NCBI GenBank assembly: GCA_020724775.1
Contig: DYGG01000007.1
Location: 16,987-80,986, forward strand
From: Ignavibacterium sp.
Lineage (GTDB): Bacteria; Zixibacteria; MSB-5A5; GN15; PGXB01
Direction of reading: 5' to 3'
Length of the DNA: 64,000 nt
Shown: positions 46,382-54,850 of the stretch, one piece after another
How the letters are laid out: the number at the start of each line of letters is the position of its first letter
How positions within the stretch are numbered: the first letter of the stretch is position 1
Position numbers and translations under genes: made by a program
The notes under the pieces: model-generated
Told to the model about the DNA's origin: nothing
Databases searched by the model: none
The model's input: only the letters and a program-made list of their open reading frames with translations

Positions 46382-47731
46382 TCAGAGACGTTTCCTCTTC
46401 CAGTTTCCTTTGCGGAACCAGAAGAACAGTATGACAGCCTTGAAAAAGGACGTTATGGTAAGTGTCCACCAGACCCCATTGATGCCGATATCGAGAGTGA
46501 AGCAAAGCAGGTAAGCCAGCGGCAATCGGGCTATCGACCAGGGAATTGACACTGACATGGGCGGTATAGTATTTCCCGCGCCAGAAAAGGCGCCTTCCAG
46601 AACGATTTCAATTCCCATAAAAACTTGCGACAGTCCCAGAATGAAAAGATAGTCGGAAGCAATCCTCTGCACCGCCGGGTCGGAAGTAAATAGACCGGCA
46701 ATTTGCCCGGGCATGGTGATGAAGAAGACCGAGACAATAAATGTCTCCAGTACAATCAGTCGAATCGACCCCCAGGCGCATTTCTCGGCTCGTTCCGGCT
46801 GCCCGGCTCCAAGATTCTGCCCGACCATGGTCGCAGTCGCCACCGAAAATCCGAAAGCAATCAAATACGACAGCGCCTCCAGACGGATGCCGATTCCCAT
46901 TGCGGCTCCGGCGGCATCTCCAAATTTGTGCACTATCTGAATGATAAACCAGTAAACAAATACAAAAGTGATATTCTGAAGCGATATCGGGATACCAATC
47001 TTAAACATACGATACATCGTGCCCACATCAGGTTTCTGACGATACCATCCGGTCAACGCCAAGTCCAATCTTCCTTTCCAGATCAGCCAGAGGAAAATCA
47101 GAAACCCGGTAGCGACAGATATAACAGTTGCCGCCGCTGCTCCGGCTATACCCATTCTGGGAAAAGGTCCAATCCCGAAAATCAGAAAAGGGTCCAGTAC
47201 CAGATTTAGGAGTGTTGCTGAGACGTATGCTATCATGGGAGATTTGGTATCGCCGGTGGCGCGGAATATTGCGCCGAGGGCGTCATTGATATAAAAGAGA
47301 CCAATTCCAAGAAAATAAACCCGCAGATAGGTGCTCCCCAGTTCTGCTACCTCTTCCCCGGCTTTCATGAATTCCATGATTGATGGCGCCAACCATAGAC
47401 CGGCGGTGGTAAAGATTACTCCTGCTCCGATTGCCATCAAGATTCCCTGGCGCGCCACAAAAGATGCCTGATGCCTGTCCCCTGCTCCTATATAACGGGA
47501 TACCATTGCAGTAATGCCAATAACAATAATCGATATGGTGGCAAAGACGGTCCAGGTGACTATCATGGAAGTGGTAACGGCATCCTGCTCGGGCGTCCCC
47601 AGAAACCCGACCCAGAAATAATTGATGATGGACATCGCGAACTCGAGGAACATCGACGCCAGAATGGGCCAAGCCAAACGAGCGATAGTGGAATAAATAG
47701 GCCCGTCGGTTATATGTTCTACTCGGGTCAT
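46382..47731 (-). CDS. MATE family efflux transporter
   Basis: A 449-aa inner-membrane protein with about 12 TM helices in two six-helix halves, typical of MATE drug/sodium or proton antiporters. The first half begins GPIYSTIARLAWPILASMFLEFAMSI, and the loop VSRYIGAGDRHQA is the usual short cytoplasmic segment; the second half has VGQNLGAGQPERAEK. Substrate unknown. It lies 37 bases downstream of the EPSP-like gene. Confidence 0.88.
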   Translation of the reverse strand: MTRVEHITDGPIYSTIARLAWPILASMFLEFAMSIINYFWVGFLGTPEQDAVTTSMIVTWTVFATISIIVIGITAMVSRYIGAGDRHQASFVARQGILMAIGAGVIFTTAGLWLAPSIMEFMKAGEEVAELGSTYLRVYFLGIGLFYINDALGAIFRATGDTKSPMIAYVSATLLNLVLDPFLIFGIGPFPRMGIAGAAAATVISVATGFLIFLWLIWKGRLDLALTGWYRQKPDVGTMYRMFKIGIPISLQNITFVFVYWFIIQIVHKFGDAAGAAMGIGIRLEALSYLIAFGFSVATATMVGQNLGAGQPERAEKCAWGSIRLIVLETFIVSVFFITMPGQIAGLFTSDPAVQRIASDYLFILGLSQVFMGIEIVLEGAFSGAGNTIPPMSVSIPWSIARLPLAYLLCFTLDIGINGVWWTLTITSFFKAVILFFWFRKGNWKRKRL

Positions 47732-47768
47732 GACGCTCTGGAAGTCATTTGATTTTTTACATGGAAGA

Positions 47769-49145
47769 CTATTTGCGGGTCGGGGCGGTCGACGTTGGGT
47801 CTGACCTGACTGACTCCTGAAAAGTGGCGAATAAGTCGGGGTACCTTTCCGATACTATGTCCAGATTGACAATACTTGACCTCTCTTGCGCTGCCAGCGA
47901 GAGAATAAATAAGGCGGCGGCGATATCGGGATAATTAAAGGGACCATAGTCGGCTCCGGGGAACTCTTTGACTCCCTCTATTACCAAACCATCTTCAAGT
48001 ATACCGCACTTGACACCGGCTCTAATTAGATTTTCCGTCAGTTCTCTAAAATACCTGCTCCTCACAAAATTGGCTTCACCGATATTTCTGACAATAGTCG
48101 ATTCTGGGATTGACGCCGCTATTATCGCTACCAGTGGCAATTCCTGTATCAACTTGGCGGCCGCCTCTCCGGCCAATTTGCGGCCTTTAAGACGTCCCGG
48201 CTCCATTACCAGGTCGGCTGTCATCCTATCTTTGCCTCGGCTCTTATTTGCCAGCACGGTCACCGCACCCAGGCTTTTCAAGTAGTTCAAGAATCTCTGC
48301 AATGCTGTGCTTATCGTGATACGCTCCAGGACCGCCCGCTTCCTTCGCAAGATTGCGAATGTCAGAATTGCCGGCAGAATCTCTCGTGACGGCGGGACTC
48401 TGAATTCCGACGCCGTAATGCTGGTCGAGGGATGCAGCATCATTTCCCGTTTATAGTCGGAAGTCAATTTTCTCACTTTTCTGCGAGGGTCATTCTGATC
48501 CGGAACTGTCTTATGTTCCGCTTCCTTGATGGTAATCCTGGCACCGGCGTCCGCTAGTGTCTTTAGAAATCTGTTGTCGCTGTCGAATTGCTCTCTTATT
48601 GCCACAGAGCAGCCGGAAGTTGCCCCAAACAGAAAGAGAGCATCTTTGATATATGAATACGACGACTTAATCATTCTTTCAATAGGCAATCGCTTACCCG
48701 GTCGAAAGCGGATGATTTTCTTGCCGGGATTATGCTCCAGCGGCAACCCGGCATCTGTCAGTTGTCCGACAAAATATGCCAGGTAAATCGAGTCTATGTC
48801 GTCAGAATAAACCAGCGTTGTTTCCACTTCCAGTCCGGCCAAATACCCAATCGCCAGCGAAAGCGCGTGAAACGAGGCGTCCAACCTGTTCTCCGAGGGA
48901 ATCCTCCCTCGGTCGAATTTCGAACGGTCTATCTTGACTAAAGTGTTATCTATTTCAATGCCGTGCCCGATATCGCTTAGAAATTTGAGCACCTTGTCGA
49001 TGTCAGTTCCTTTATGGCGATTATAAACCGTTCCCCCCTGTTTCGATACCGCCGCCACAAAGAGCGCCGCTACGGTAGCGGCATAATCTCCGCAAATAGA
49101 CAGTTTTTCGGGAATCTCTTTCAATGGATAAATTGAGTGGGACAT
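47769..49145 (-). CDS. EPSP-synthase-fold protein lacking catalytic residues
   Basis: A 458-aa protein collinear with 3-phosphoshikimate 1-carboxyvinyltransferase (AroA) across both domains: the opening strand-helix unit (residues 16-41), SSYSYIKDALFLFGATSG, REILPAILTFAI, ELPLVAIIAASIPE, EDGLVIEG and PDIAAALFILSL. The AroA active site is lost throughout: the N-terminal KS..R is replaced (GDYAATVA), the LGNAGTA loop is not found, the SSQ becomes SSY, the KETDR acidic-basic block reads FVRSRYF, and the DHR loop is NYPD. Catalysis of EPSP formation is therefore unlikely. It may be a pseudoenzyme or have a new substrate. It sits between argS and the MATE gene, 11 bases after argS. Confidence 0.75.
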   Translation of the reverse strand: MSHSIYPLKEIPEKLSICGDYAATVAALFVAAVSKQGGTVYNRHKGTDIDKVLKFLSDIGHGIEIDNTLVKIDRSKFDRGRIPSENRLDASFHALSLAIGYLAGLEVETTLVYSDDIDSIYLAYFVGQLTDAGLPLEHNPGKKIIRFRPGKRLPIERMIKSSYSYIKDALFLFGATSGCSVAIREQFDSDNRFLKTLADAGARITIKEAEHKTVPDQNDPRRKVRKLTSDYKREMMLHPSTSITASEFRVPPSREILPAILTFAILRRKRAVLERITISTALQRFLNYLKSLGAVTVLANKSRGKDRMTADLVMEPGRLKGRKLAGEAAAKLIQELPLVAIIAASIPESTIVRNIGEANFVRSRYFRELTENLIRAGVKCGILEDGLVIEGVKEFPGADYGPFNYPDIAAALFILSLAAQERSSIVNLDIVSERYPDLFATFQESVRSDPTSTAPTRK

Positions 49146-49156
49146 CAGGTGATAGC

Positions 49157-50959
49157 CTACATTTCCTCGGGCGCTTCGATGCCAAGGAGACTTAGTCCCT
49201 CGTTGATAACCGTTCGGACTGAAGAAACTAACGCCATTCTTGCCGCAGTCAGCGCTTCATCATCCGACAAAATCTTGTCAATTCTCCCTGAAGCATCTTT
49301 GCGCTGGTAAACTTTATTGAAAGCCGATGCCAGCCCCAGCAGATACGCGCCAATGACGTTCGGGTCATAGATTGAGGCCGCCTCAACCACCACCATGGGG
49401 AAGCGATATAGAAATTCAATAACTCGTTCCTCTTCGGGATGATGCAAGAGACGGAAATCAATATCCGGCTTGACCATATTTCCATAGTGCCGTAAAAGCG
49501 ACGACAGTCGGGCATGGGTATATTGCAGATATGGTCCCGTTTCTCCTTCGAAATTAAGCACCTTGCTCCAGTCGAAATTGACATCTTTCTCTTTGCGCGT
49601 TGACAGGTCGGCAAATATAACCGCTCCGATACCAATCTGTCGGGCGACCCGGTCAATATCTTTCAGGTCGGGATTTTTCTCCAAAATCTTCTCCCTGGCA
49701 AGCGCTATCGCTTTGGCAAAGACCTCCTCCAGGAAGATAATATTCCCCAGTCTTGTCGACATCACTTCATCTTGGAATTTAATCCACCCGAACTCAACAT
49801 GAAACAACCGCGGTGAAATTTGCTCCGACGGCGGCAGACTTTCCGCTTCCTCCAGAAGTTCTACCACTTTAAAGACCTGACGGAAATGGTCATGTTGTGC
49901 CGAACCGACCACATAAAGCGCCTTTTCAAAGTGAAAAGTCTCCCAGCGGTATAAGATTCCGGTAATGTCTCTGGTTGCGTACAGAGTTGCACCGTCGGCT
50001 TTACGAAGCAGACATGCTGGAAGGTTGAAGCGGGAAAGATCTACGACCAGCGCCCCTTCCGAGACTTCTGCCAGCCCCGCTTTCATCAAGCGCTCGATCA
50101 CCGCTTCCATTTTGTCGTTATAAAACGACTCGCCTGTCTGGTAATCGAAATGCACTCCCATCATATCATAGACTTTATTGAATTCCGCCATCGACAGGTC
50201 TTTGAACTTTTGCCACAAGGCAAGCGTCTCGGAATCGCCATCTTCCATCGCTTTGAACGCCTGACGGGCTTCCTCAGACAGCCCTGGGTCTGTTTCTTCC
50301 TCCTTGTGGAATCTGACGTAGAGGTCATACAGATATCTCACCGCATTTGTCCGGAGGGCAGCATCATCGCCCCATCGACGATAAGCGACTATCATCTTGC
50401 CGAACTGCGTTCCCCAATCGCCCAGATGGTTAATCCCGACCGGCGTATAGCCGAGTTTCCTGAAAATACGATACAACGAGCCGCCTATCGCGGTCGAGCG
50501 CAGATGCCCTACCCCGAACGGTTTGGCAATATTGGGAGAAGAGAAATCTATGACAATATTCTTTCGCTGTCCGTCTTTGGATGAACCATAATCATTGCCG
50601 GCGTTTAGAATCGTATGAATCGTCTCTTGCGCCAAAGCAACGCCGTCAATCAGTACGTTGTTAAAACCACCCACGGCTTGGAAGGTAAGGCACGAAAATT
50701 CTTTCTCCCCGCGGGCGAGGCGATTCTCTATTTCGGTCAATTGCCGATTCATCTCATTAGGGTTCTTACCTAATATTTTTGCCGCCTCGAAAAGCGGGAA
50801 CGCATAATTCCCCATTTTCGGGTCTTTAGGCGGCTCCAGTCGTCGGTAAATATTTTTGCTATCGAGAGATATTTCCGCAAAGGAAGAACCGGCAAACAGT
50901 TCTTCGAGCGCTTTTGATATCACCTCCGCCGCCAGATATCGAAATTTATCAATTCGCAT
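49157..50959 (-). CDS. argS: Arginyl-tRNA synthetase
   Basis: A class I synthetase of 600 aa when started at ATG 50959; a GTG immediately before is less likely. The N-terminal Add-1 domain (to about residue 115) is followed by the HIGH-type motif PFGVGHLRST, the GDWGTQFGKMI segment, YATRDIT and the KMSKS-like MSTRLGN, and then the DALR anticodon-binding domain with QYTHARLSSLLR. It charges tRNA(Arg). Its start lies directly after a 105-aa unknown gene. Confidence 0.95.
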   Translation of the reverse strand: MRIDKFRYLAAEVISKALEELFAGSSFAEISLDSKNIYRRLEPPKDPKMGNYAFPLFEAAKILGKNPNEMNRQLTEIENRLARGEKEFSCLTFQAVGGFNNVLIDGVALAQETIHTILNAGNDYGSSKDGQRKNIVIDFSSPNIAKPFGVGHLRSTAIGGSLYRIFRKLGYTPVGINHLGDWGTQFGKMIVAYRRWGDDAALRTNAVRYLYDLYVRFHKEEETDPGLSEEARQAFKAMEDGDSETLALWQKFKDLSMAEFNKVYDMMGVHFDYQTGESFYNDKMEAVIERLMKAGLAEVSEGALVVDLSRFNLPACLLRKADGATLYATRDITGILYRWETFHFEKALYVVGSAQHDHFRQVFKVVELLEEAESLPPSEQISPRLFHVEFGWIKFQDEVMSTRLGNIIFLEEVFAKAIALAREKILEKNPDLKDIDRVARQIGIGAVIFADLSTRKEKDVNFDWSKVLNFEGETGPYLQYTHARLSSLLRHYGNMVKPDIDFRLLHHPEEERVIEFLYRFPMVVVEAASIYDPNVIGAYLLGLASAFNKVYQRKDASGRIDKILSDDEALTAARMALVSSVRTVINEGLSLLGIEAPEEM

Positions 50960-50961
50960 CA

Positions 50962-51279
50962 CTATTTGCCCGTCGTTTGAAAAACAATGTTTCCTTCTTC
51001 CCGGCTCATTGTGAAAAAAAACTTATCATGCAGATTCTTTTCAAACTCAACACCCAGTTCACGATAGAGAGAATCACTAAACTCTATTTTATCCAATCCG
51101 TTGACTTCCGCAAATCTCTCCGCGAGAAAGATAATTTTCTGAGTAGCCGCTTTTCCCTCAACCAGCATCTCATAAATCAGGTCGGCATCAAACTGCCTCT
51201 CCGGATAAATCTCCCTTATAACGTAATGAATCTGCCGGGCGATTTCTTCTTTTTCCAATCTGAATCCGCTGACTTCCAT
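50962..51279 (-). CDS. Small hypothetical protein between an MFS gene and argS
   Basis: A 105-aa soluble protein, charged and probably alpha/beta (FRLEKEEIARQIHYVIREIYPERQF). I do not recognise a family. The ATG at 51279 is one base after the MFS stop (TGATATG); an in-frame upstream extension overlapping the MFS gene by about 95 bases is less likely. Its stop lies two bases from the argS ATG, so the gene is embedded in a tight operon and is likely to be real. Confidence 0.6.
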   Translation of the reverse strand: MEVSGFRLEKEEIARQIHYVIREIYPERQFDADLIYEMLVEGKAATQKIIFLAERFAEVNGLDKIEFSDSLYRELGVEFEKNLHDKFFFTMSREEGNIVFQTTGK

Positions 51280-51280
51280 A

Positions 51281-52603
51281 TCAGGTAACCTCGACGAGGT
51301 AATCCTTTCCAGCCTTTCGCTCGGAGCCGCGGAAGAATAAATAATAAAGTATCGCCGACGCGATATAAAGGGCAACCGCGATCATAAGCGGTAGAGTGTA
51401 CCCGTGCTTTTCTATCAGTTCTCCCCCAATGACGGTGGAAATCATCAAGGAACCGGTCCAGGAGAGTGTCAAAAGGGCGTTAACCAGGGCATGTTCCATC
51501 CTGCCGACCATCTCCATGCTGAAATTGGTCCCAATCGGTTGCGCCATATTCATCAGTGCGCCCCGAACGAGAAAGGCGACTACCGCCAGCGGCAAAGAAT
51601 ATGAGAACGCCAGAATAATCATAAAGGGAATCGAAAGAAGTTCCGTTGCCACAATGGTCTTAACCATACCGATTTTTTTCGCCAGAACCGGTCCGGCCAG
51701 GATTCCAAGCAGCATCGCCGTATTTACGGCGAAGAATAGCAGACCGATCTGGTCCGGCGACTGGCGGAATCTATCTCTAAAATAAAGATTCAAGAACGGA
51801 ATAATAAGTCCGGCGCCAATGCCGACCAGGAACTGGGGTAGGAGGAGTTTCAGGTAAAGCCGTGATTGCCGCCGCAGCAGCGACCAAGAGAAATCTGACT
51901 GACGGTCTTCTTCGGTGGGGGCCGCCGCCTTTATCAGGGCGAACGGAATCACCGCCGCGATGCCGCAAATAATGCTGATAACAAAGGTCCACTGATAAGC
52001 CTGAATAACGTCGGCAAGCAGTGTCGTAAACCATGCTACCAGCCATCCGGAAACAACCGAGCCGACCATTCCCGCCAGAAGCAGCACCCCGAAATTGAAA
52101 GAGAAGACATAGGTTCTTTCCTCCGGCGTGGAGTTGCGCATGAAGAAAGGAGCCGCCGCAATCCTGTTAAAAGTTGCCGTCACTCCCAGCAGGAATGACA
52201 GAAAAATCAACCAGTTGCTGATACCCAGGCGCGATATGGCGGTTATGATAGCCATGTAGATTATAGTGGAGCCGATAAGGACAAACTTTAAACGTATCTT
52301 TCGGAGGGCAATCGCCGCCGGTATGGCTATGATGGCGGTCCCAAACGCTCCGGCGGACAGAAAAGTCCCAATGAATGACTCCGCCCCACCGCGCTCTTTT
52401 AAATAGAGATTCATCAGCAACTGCGCCGTGGCGAAAGTCAGCCCGATCAGAAAGGAACCGATTAGAAAGAGGCGGACATTCCTTGAGAAAAGACTTATAT
52501 ACCAGAGATAGTCTCGCAACGAGCCGGCTATATGCCCGTTGAGGCTTTTCAGCGGCGACAACAAATCCAACTGATGATTCGATTTCGGTTCGGTGGAGGG
52601 CAT
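51281..52603 (-). CDS. Major facilitator superfamily transporter
   Basis: A 440-aa inner-membrane protein with 12 likely TM helices. The first helices (FLIGSFLIGLTFATAQLLMNLYL) are followed by the loop KERGGAESFIG and a central cytoplasmic loop after helix six (KAAAPTEEDRQSDFSW). This is the general shape of MFS exporters; the substrate is not predictable. It starts 12 bases after the dapF-like gene and is followed by the 105-aa gene. Confidence 0.83.
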   Translation of the reverse strand: MPSTEPKSNHQLDLLSPLKSLNGHIAGSLRDYLWYISLFSRNVRLFLIGSFLIGLTFATAQLLMNLYLKERGGAESFIGTFLSAGAFGTAIIAIPAAIALRKIRLKFVLIGSTIIYMAIITAISRLGISNWLIFLSFLLGVTATFNRIAAAPFFMRNSTPEERTYVFSFNFGVLLLAGMVGSVVSGWLVAWFTTLLADVIQAYQWTFVISIICGIAAVIPFALIKAAAPTEEDRQSDFSWSLLRRQSRLYLKLLLPQFLVGIGAGLIIPFLNLYFRDRFRQSPDQIGLLFFAVNTAMLLGILAGPVLAKKIGMVKTIVATELLSIPFMIILAFSYSLPLAVVAFLVRGALMNMAQPIGTNFSMEMVGRMEHALVNALLTLSWTGSLMISTVIGGELIEKHGYTLPLMIAVALYIASAILYYLFFRGSERKAGKDYLVEVT

Positions 52604-52615
52604 ATCAGAGCGATT

Positions 52616-53458
52616 CTATTTTATATATTCTCCGGAGCAAATAAATTCAACCGGTCCGCTCAGCAAAATAGTGTCATCATTGCGGCTCCACTCTATCTGC
52701 AAGGCGCCTGTGGGAAACAGAACCTCCACCTTGCGGTCCAGAAGTCCATTTACCACTCCCGCTACCACTGATGCCGCGGCTCCGGTGCCGGAGGAACCGG
52801 TGGCGCCGGCGCCACGCTCCCAGTCATTCAGACGGAGTTTTCGGCGGGTGATTATCCGGGCAAATTCCACATTAGTTTTCCGGGGGAAATATGCCGAGTT
52901 CTCTATCAAGTTACCCAGTTCCTGCCAGTCAAAATCAAAATTCTCGACAAACATTACCGCGTGCGGGTTCCCGACCGAAAGAGCGGTGATTCTGTACCAC
53001 CTGCCTCCGATTTTCAGAGGGCGATTGATATGATATTCCTCCCGGCTAATCATAGGAATCTTCTTTACCTCAAATTCAGGCTTCCCCAATGTCACCAAAA
53101 TCGCAAATCCGTTACCTGTGGCTTTTATGACTTTCGCCTCCGCCAGGCCGTCGGCTGTTTCCATCGCGAGGTTTTTGCGGGAGCGATGATTCCGATAATT
53201 GTGCGCGGCCACTATTCTCAATCCGTTGCCCGACTTTTCCGCCCAACTGCCATCGGAGTTGTAAACATCTACCCGACAGATACCCTTAATCGACTTTGAC
53301 AGCCACAGAACCCCATCAGCCCCAACTCCGAAATTGCGGCTGCAAATCTTTTTGGCGAATTCTCCTATATTCCGGACCGGCACATTCTTCAAGGCATTGT
53401 CTATTACAATGAAATCATTGCCCAGCGCATGGTATTTCACGAATCTTACTTTATTCAT
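52616..53458 (-). CDS. dapF: Diaminopimelate-epimerase-family protein with both catalytic Cys replaced by Ser
   Basis: A 280-aa protein with the two-lobed DapF fold. The start is ATG 53458 (MNKVRFVKYHALGNDF); an upstream in-frame Met would run through a terminator. Conserved substrate residues are present: HALGNDF (Asn14), YNSDGS (Asn68), SVGNPHAV (Asn164) and NVEFA. Classical DapF uses two cysteines, in MCGNG and ACGTG. Here these read EKSGNG (Ser76) and GSSGTG (Ser223), and the Glu of GAGET is Ala. The usual Cys-Cys racemisation is therefore not expected to work. It could be a variant DAP epimerase, an isomerase for another amino acid or a pseudoenzyme. Confidence 0.82.
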   Translation of the reverse strand: MNKVRFVKYHALGNDFIVIDNALKNVPVRNIGEFAKKICSRNFGVGADGVLWLSKSIKGICRVDVYNSDGSWAEKSGNGLRIVAAHNYRNHRSRKNLAMETADGLAEAKVIKATGNGFAILVTLGKPEFEVKKIPMISREEYHINRPLKIGGRWYRITALSVGNPHAVMFVENFDFDWQELGNLIENSAYFPRKTNVEFARIITRRKLRLNDWERGAGATGSSGTGAAASVVAGVVNGLLDRKVEVLFPTGALQIEWSRNDDTILLSGPVEFICSGEYIK

Positions 53459-53465
53459 GCCCCAT

Positions 53466-53493
53466 AAGATATCGTTCCACAAGTTTTTGTAAA
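53466..53493 (-). promoter_or_regulatory. Promoter of the dapF-argS transcription unit
   Basis: TTTACA (53493-53488), 16 bases, TATCTT (53471-53466) on the minus strand. The predicted start site near 53459 is at the ATG (53458), suggesting a leaderless mRNA. It lies immediately after the terminator hairpin of the aminotransferase gene. Confidence 0.4.
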
Positions 53494-53522
53494 GAGAAAA
53501 GCCCCGCAATATAACGGGGCTT
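53494..53522 (-). terminator. Rho-independent terminator after the LysN-like aminotransferase
   Basis: An eight-pair stem AAGCCCCG/CGGGGCTT (53499-53506 with 53515-53522) around an eight-base loop, followed on the minus strand by TTTTCTCTTT. It separates the aminotransferase from the dapF unit. Confidence 0.85.
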
Positions 53523-53546
53523 AACTTCTACAACTGAAATCCTGGA

Positions 53547-54767
53547 CTATCGAAGATTGTCCTTGATAACCTTGCCCAGTCTCTTAATCCCTTCGCTGAT
53601 TGTATCCAACGTGGCGCAGGAGAAATTGAGCCGCAAGGTATTGTCGCCGCGGCCATCCGGGTAGAACGGTTTGCCGTATACATACGCCACCTTCTGCTCT
53701 ATCGCCTGCGGTAACATCTTTGAGGCCGAGACCCCTGTGGGCATTTCAATCCAGAGGAACAGCCCCCCCTCCGGTCTGGTCCATTTCAATTCCGGCGGGA
53801 AATGCTTATCCATCTCCTGAAGCATCAGGTTGCGCTTCTGGCCATAGTTCTCTATCAGTCTTTCGATATGCGGGTCGAGTTTCCCTGAGTTTATGAAGGC
53901 ATAAATCATGTACTGGGTGAAAGTATTGGAATGAAGGTCGGAGCATTGTTTTACCCGCTCAAAAATCGGCATAATGAAGAGCGGTCCGTTAATCCAGGCA
54001 ATCCGAAGCCCCGGCGCCATGATCTTGGAAAAGGTCCCTAATGAGATGACCGCATCACCGCCGATTGCTTTCATAGACGGAACAGGCTTGCCGGCAAACC
54101 GGATTTCCCCGTAAGGATTGTCGTCAATCAGCGGAATATTGTACTTCATCGCCAGTTCTACCAGAGCGTGACGACGCTCCTCCGACATCGTGATGCCGGT
54201 AGGATTCTGGAAGGTCGAGACGGTATAGATCATCTTGGGACGGTATTTCTTGATGGCGCTTTCAACCTGCTCCACTTTCATGCCGTTCTCATCCATATCA
54301 ACCGTGGCATATCGCGCCTGGTAGAAATTGAACGCCTGCAGAGCGCCGACATAGGTCGGATATTCGGTTATAATATAATCACCGGGACTGATAAACGCCC
54401 GGGCGCAGAGTTCAATCCCCTGCTGCGAGCCGGACGTCACCAAAATATTTTCCGTCTTGGTGGGACAACCCTGGCGGGTTTCACGCTCCGCGATGGCATC
54501 GCGCAACGGCGTTATCCCCATCGAAAGAGAATACTGCATAGAATCAGACTTGTACATATCAATCACTTCCGACGCGCACCGTTTCATCTCCTGCAAGGGA
54601 AACATCTCCGGAGCCGGAAGCCCTCCGGCAAAGGAGATAACGCCCGGACGTGACGATATCTTCAGGATTTCTCTAATAATGGAGTTTTCAAGGGATAAAA
54701 CATGGGCGGCGATATCCCATTTCTCCGGGGTCGCCTTGAAGTCAAATGTCACTGGCTCTTTGCTCAT
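53547..54767 (-). CDS. 2-aminoadipate/aromatic-type aminotransferase (LysN-like)
   Basis: A 406-aa PLP enzyme of the MocR/LysN branch of class I aminotransferases. Visible features: ISFAGGLPAPEMFP, the YSLSMGITPLRDAIA region, SGSQQGIELCAR, STFQNPTGITM, DDNPYGEIRF and the PLP Lys in GTFSKIMAPGLRIAW. Members transfer amino groups from 2-aminoadipate, aromatic or branched amino acids to 2-oxoglutarate. It has its own promoter and terminator, so it is probably monocistronic, next to but separate from the dapF-like gene. Confidence 0.85.
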   Translation of the reverse strand: MSKEPVTFDFKATPEKWDIAAHVLSLENSIIREILKISSRPGVISFAGGLPAPEMFPLQEMKRCASEVIDMYKSDSMQYSLSMGITPLRDAIAERETRQGCPTKTENILVTSGSQQGIELCARAFISPGDYIITEYPTYVGALQAFNFYQARYATVDMDENGMKVEQVESAIKKYRPKMIYTVSTFQNPTGITMSEERRHALVELAMKYNIPLIDDNPYGEIRFAGKPVPSMKAIGGDAVISLGTFSKIMAPGLRIAWINGPLFIMPIFERVKQCSDLHSNTFTQYMIYAFINSGKLDPHIERLIENYGQKRNLMLQEMDKHFPPELKWTRPEGGLFLWIEMPTGVSASKMLPQAIEQKVAYVYGKPFYPDGRGDNTLRLNFSCATLDTISEGIKRLGKVIKDNLR

Positions 54768-54812
54768 ATTAATTGACTCTATTTCTTTTGAAGTTATGTC
54801 ATATCTAATATG

Positions 54813-54840
54813 AAAATAACAAAAAGGAGTGCAAAGTCAA
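54813..54840 (-). promoter_or_regulatory. Promoter of the LysN-like aminotransferase
   Basis: TTGACT (54840-54835), 16 bases, TATTTT (54818-54813) on the minus strand, just after dinB. The -10 is only a moderate match. Confidence 0.35.
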
Positions 54841-54850
54841 TCTATAAACG

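Noticed and set aside
54168..54653. A 161-codon open frame on the plus strand
   Set aside because: Antisense to the aminotransferase with intact PLP motifs; no ribosome site or coherent product.
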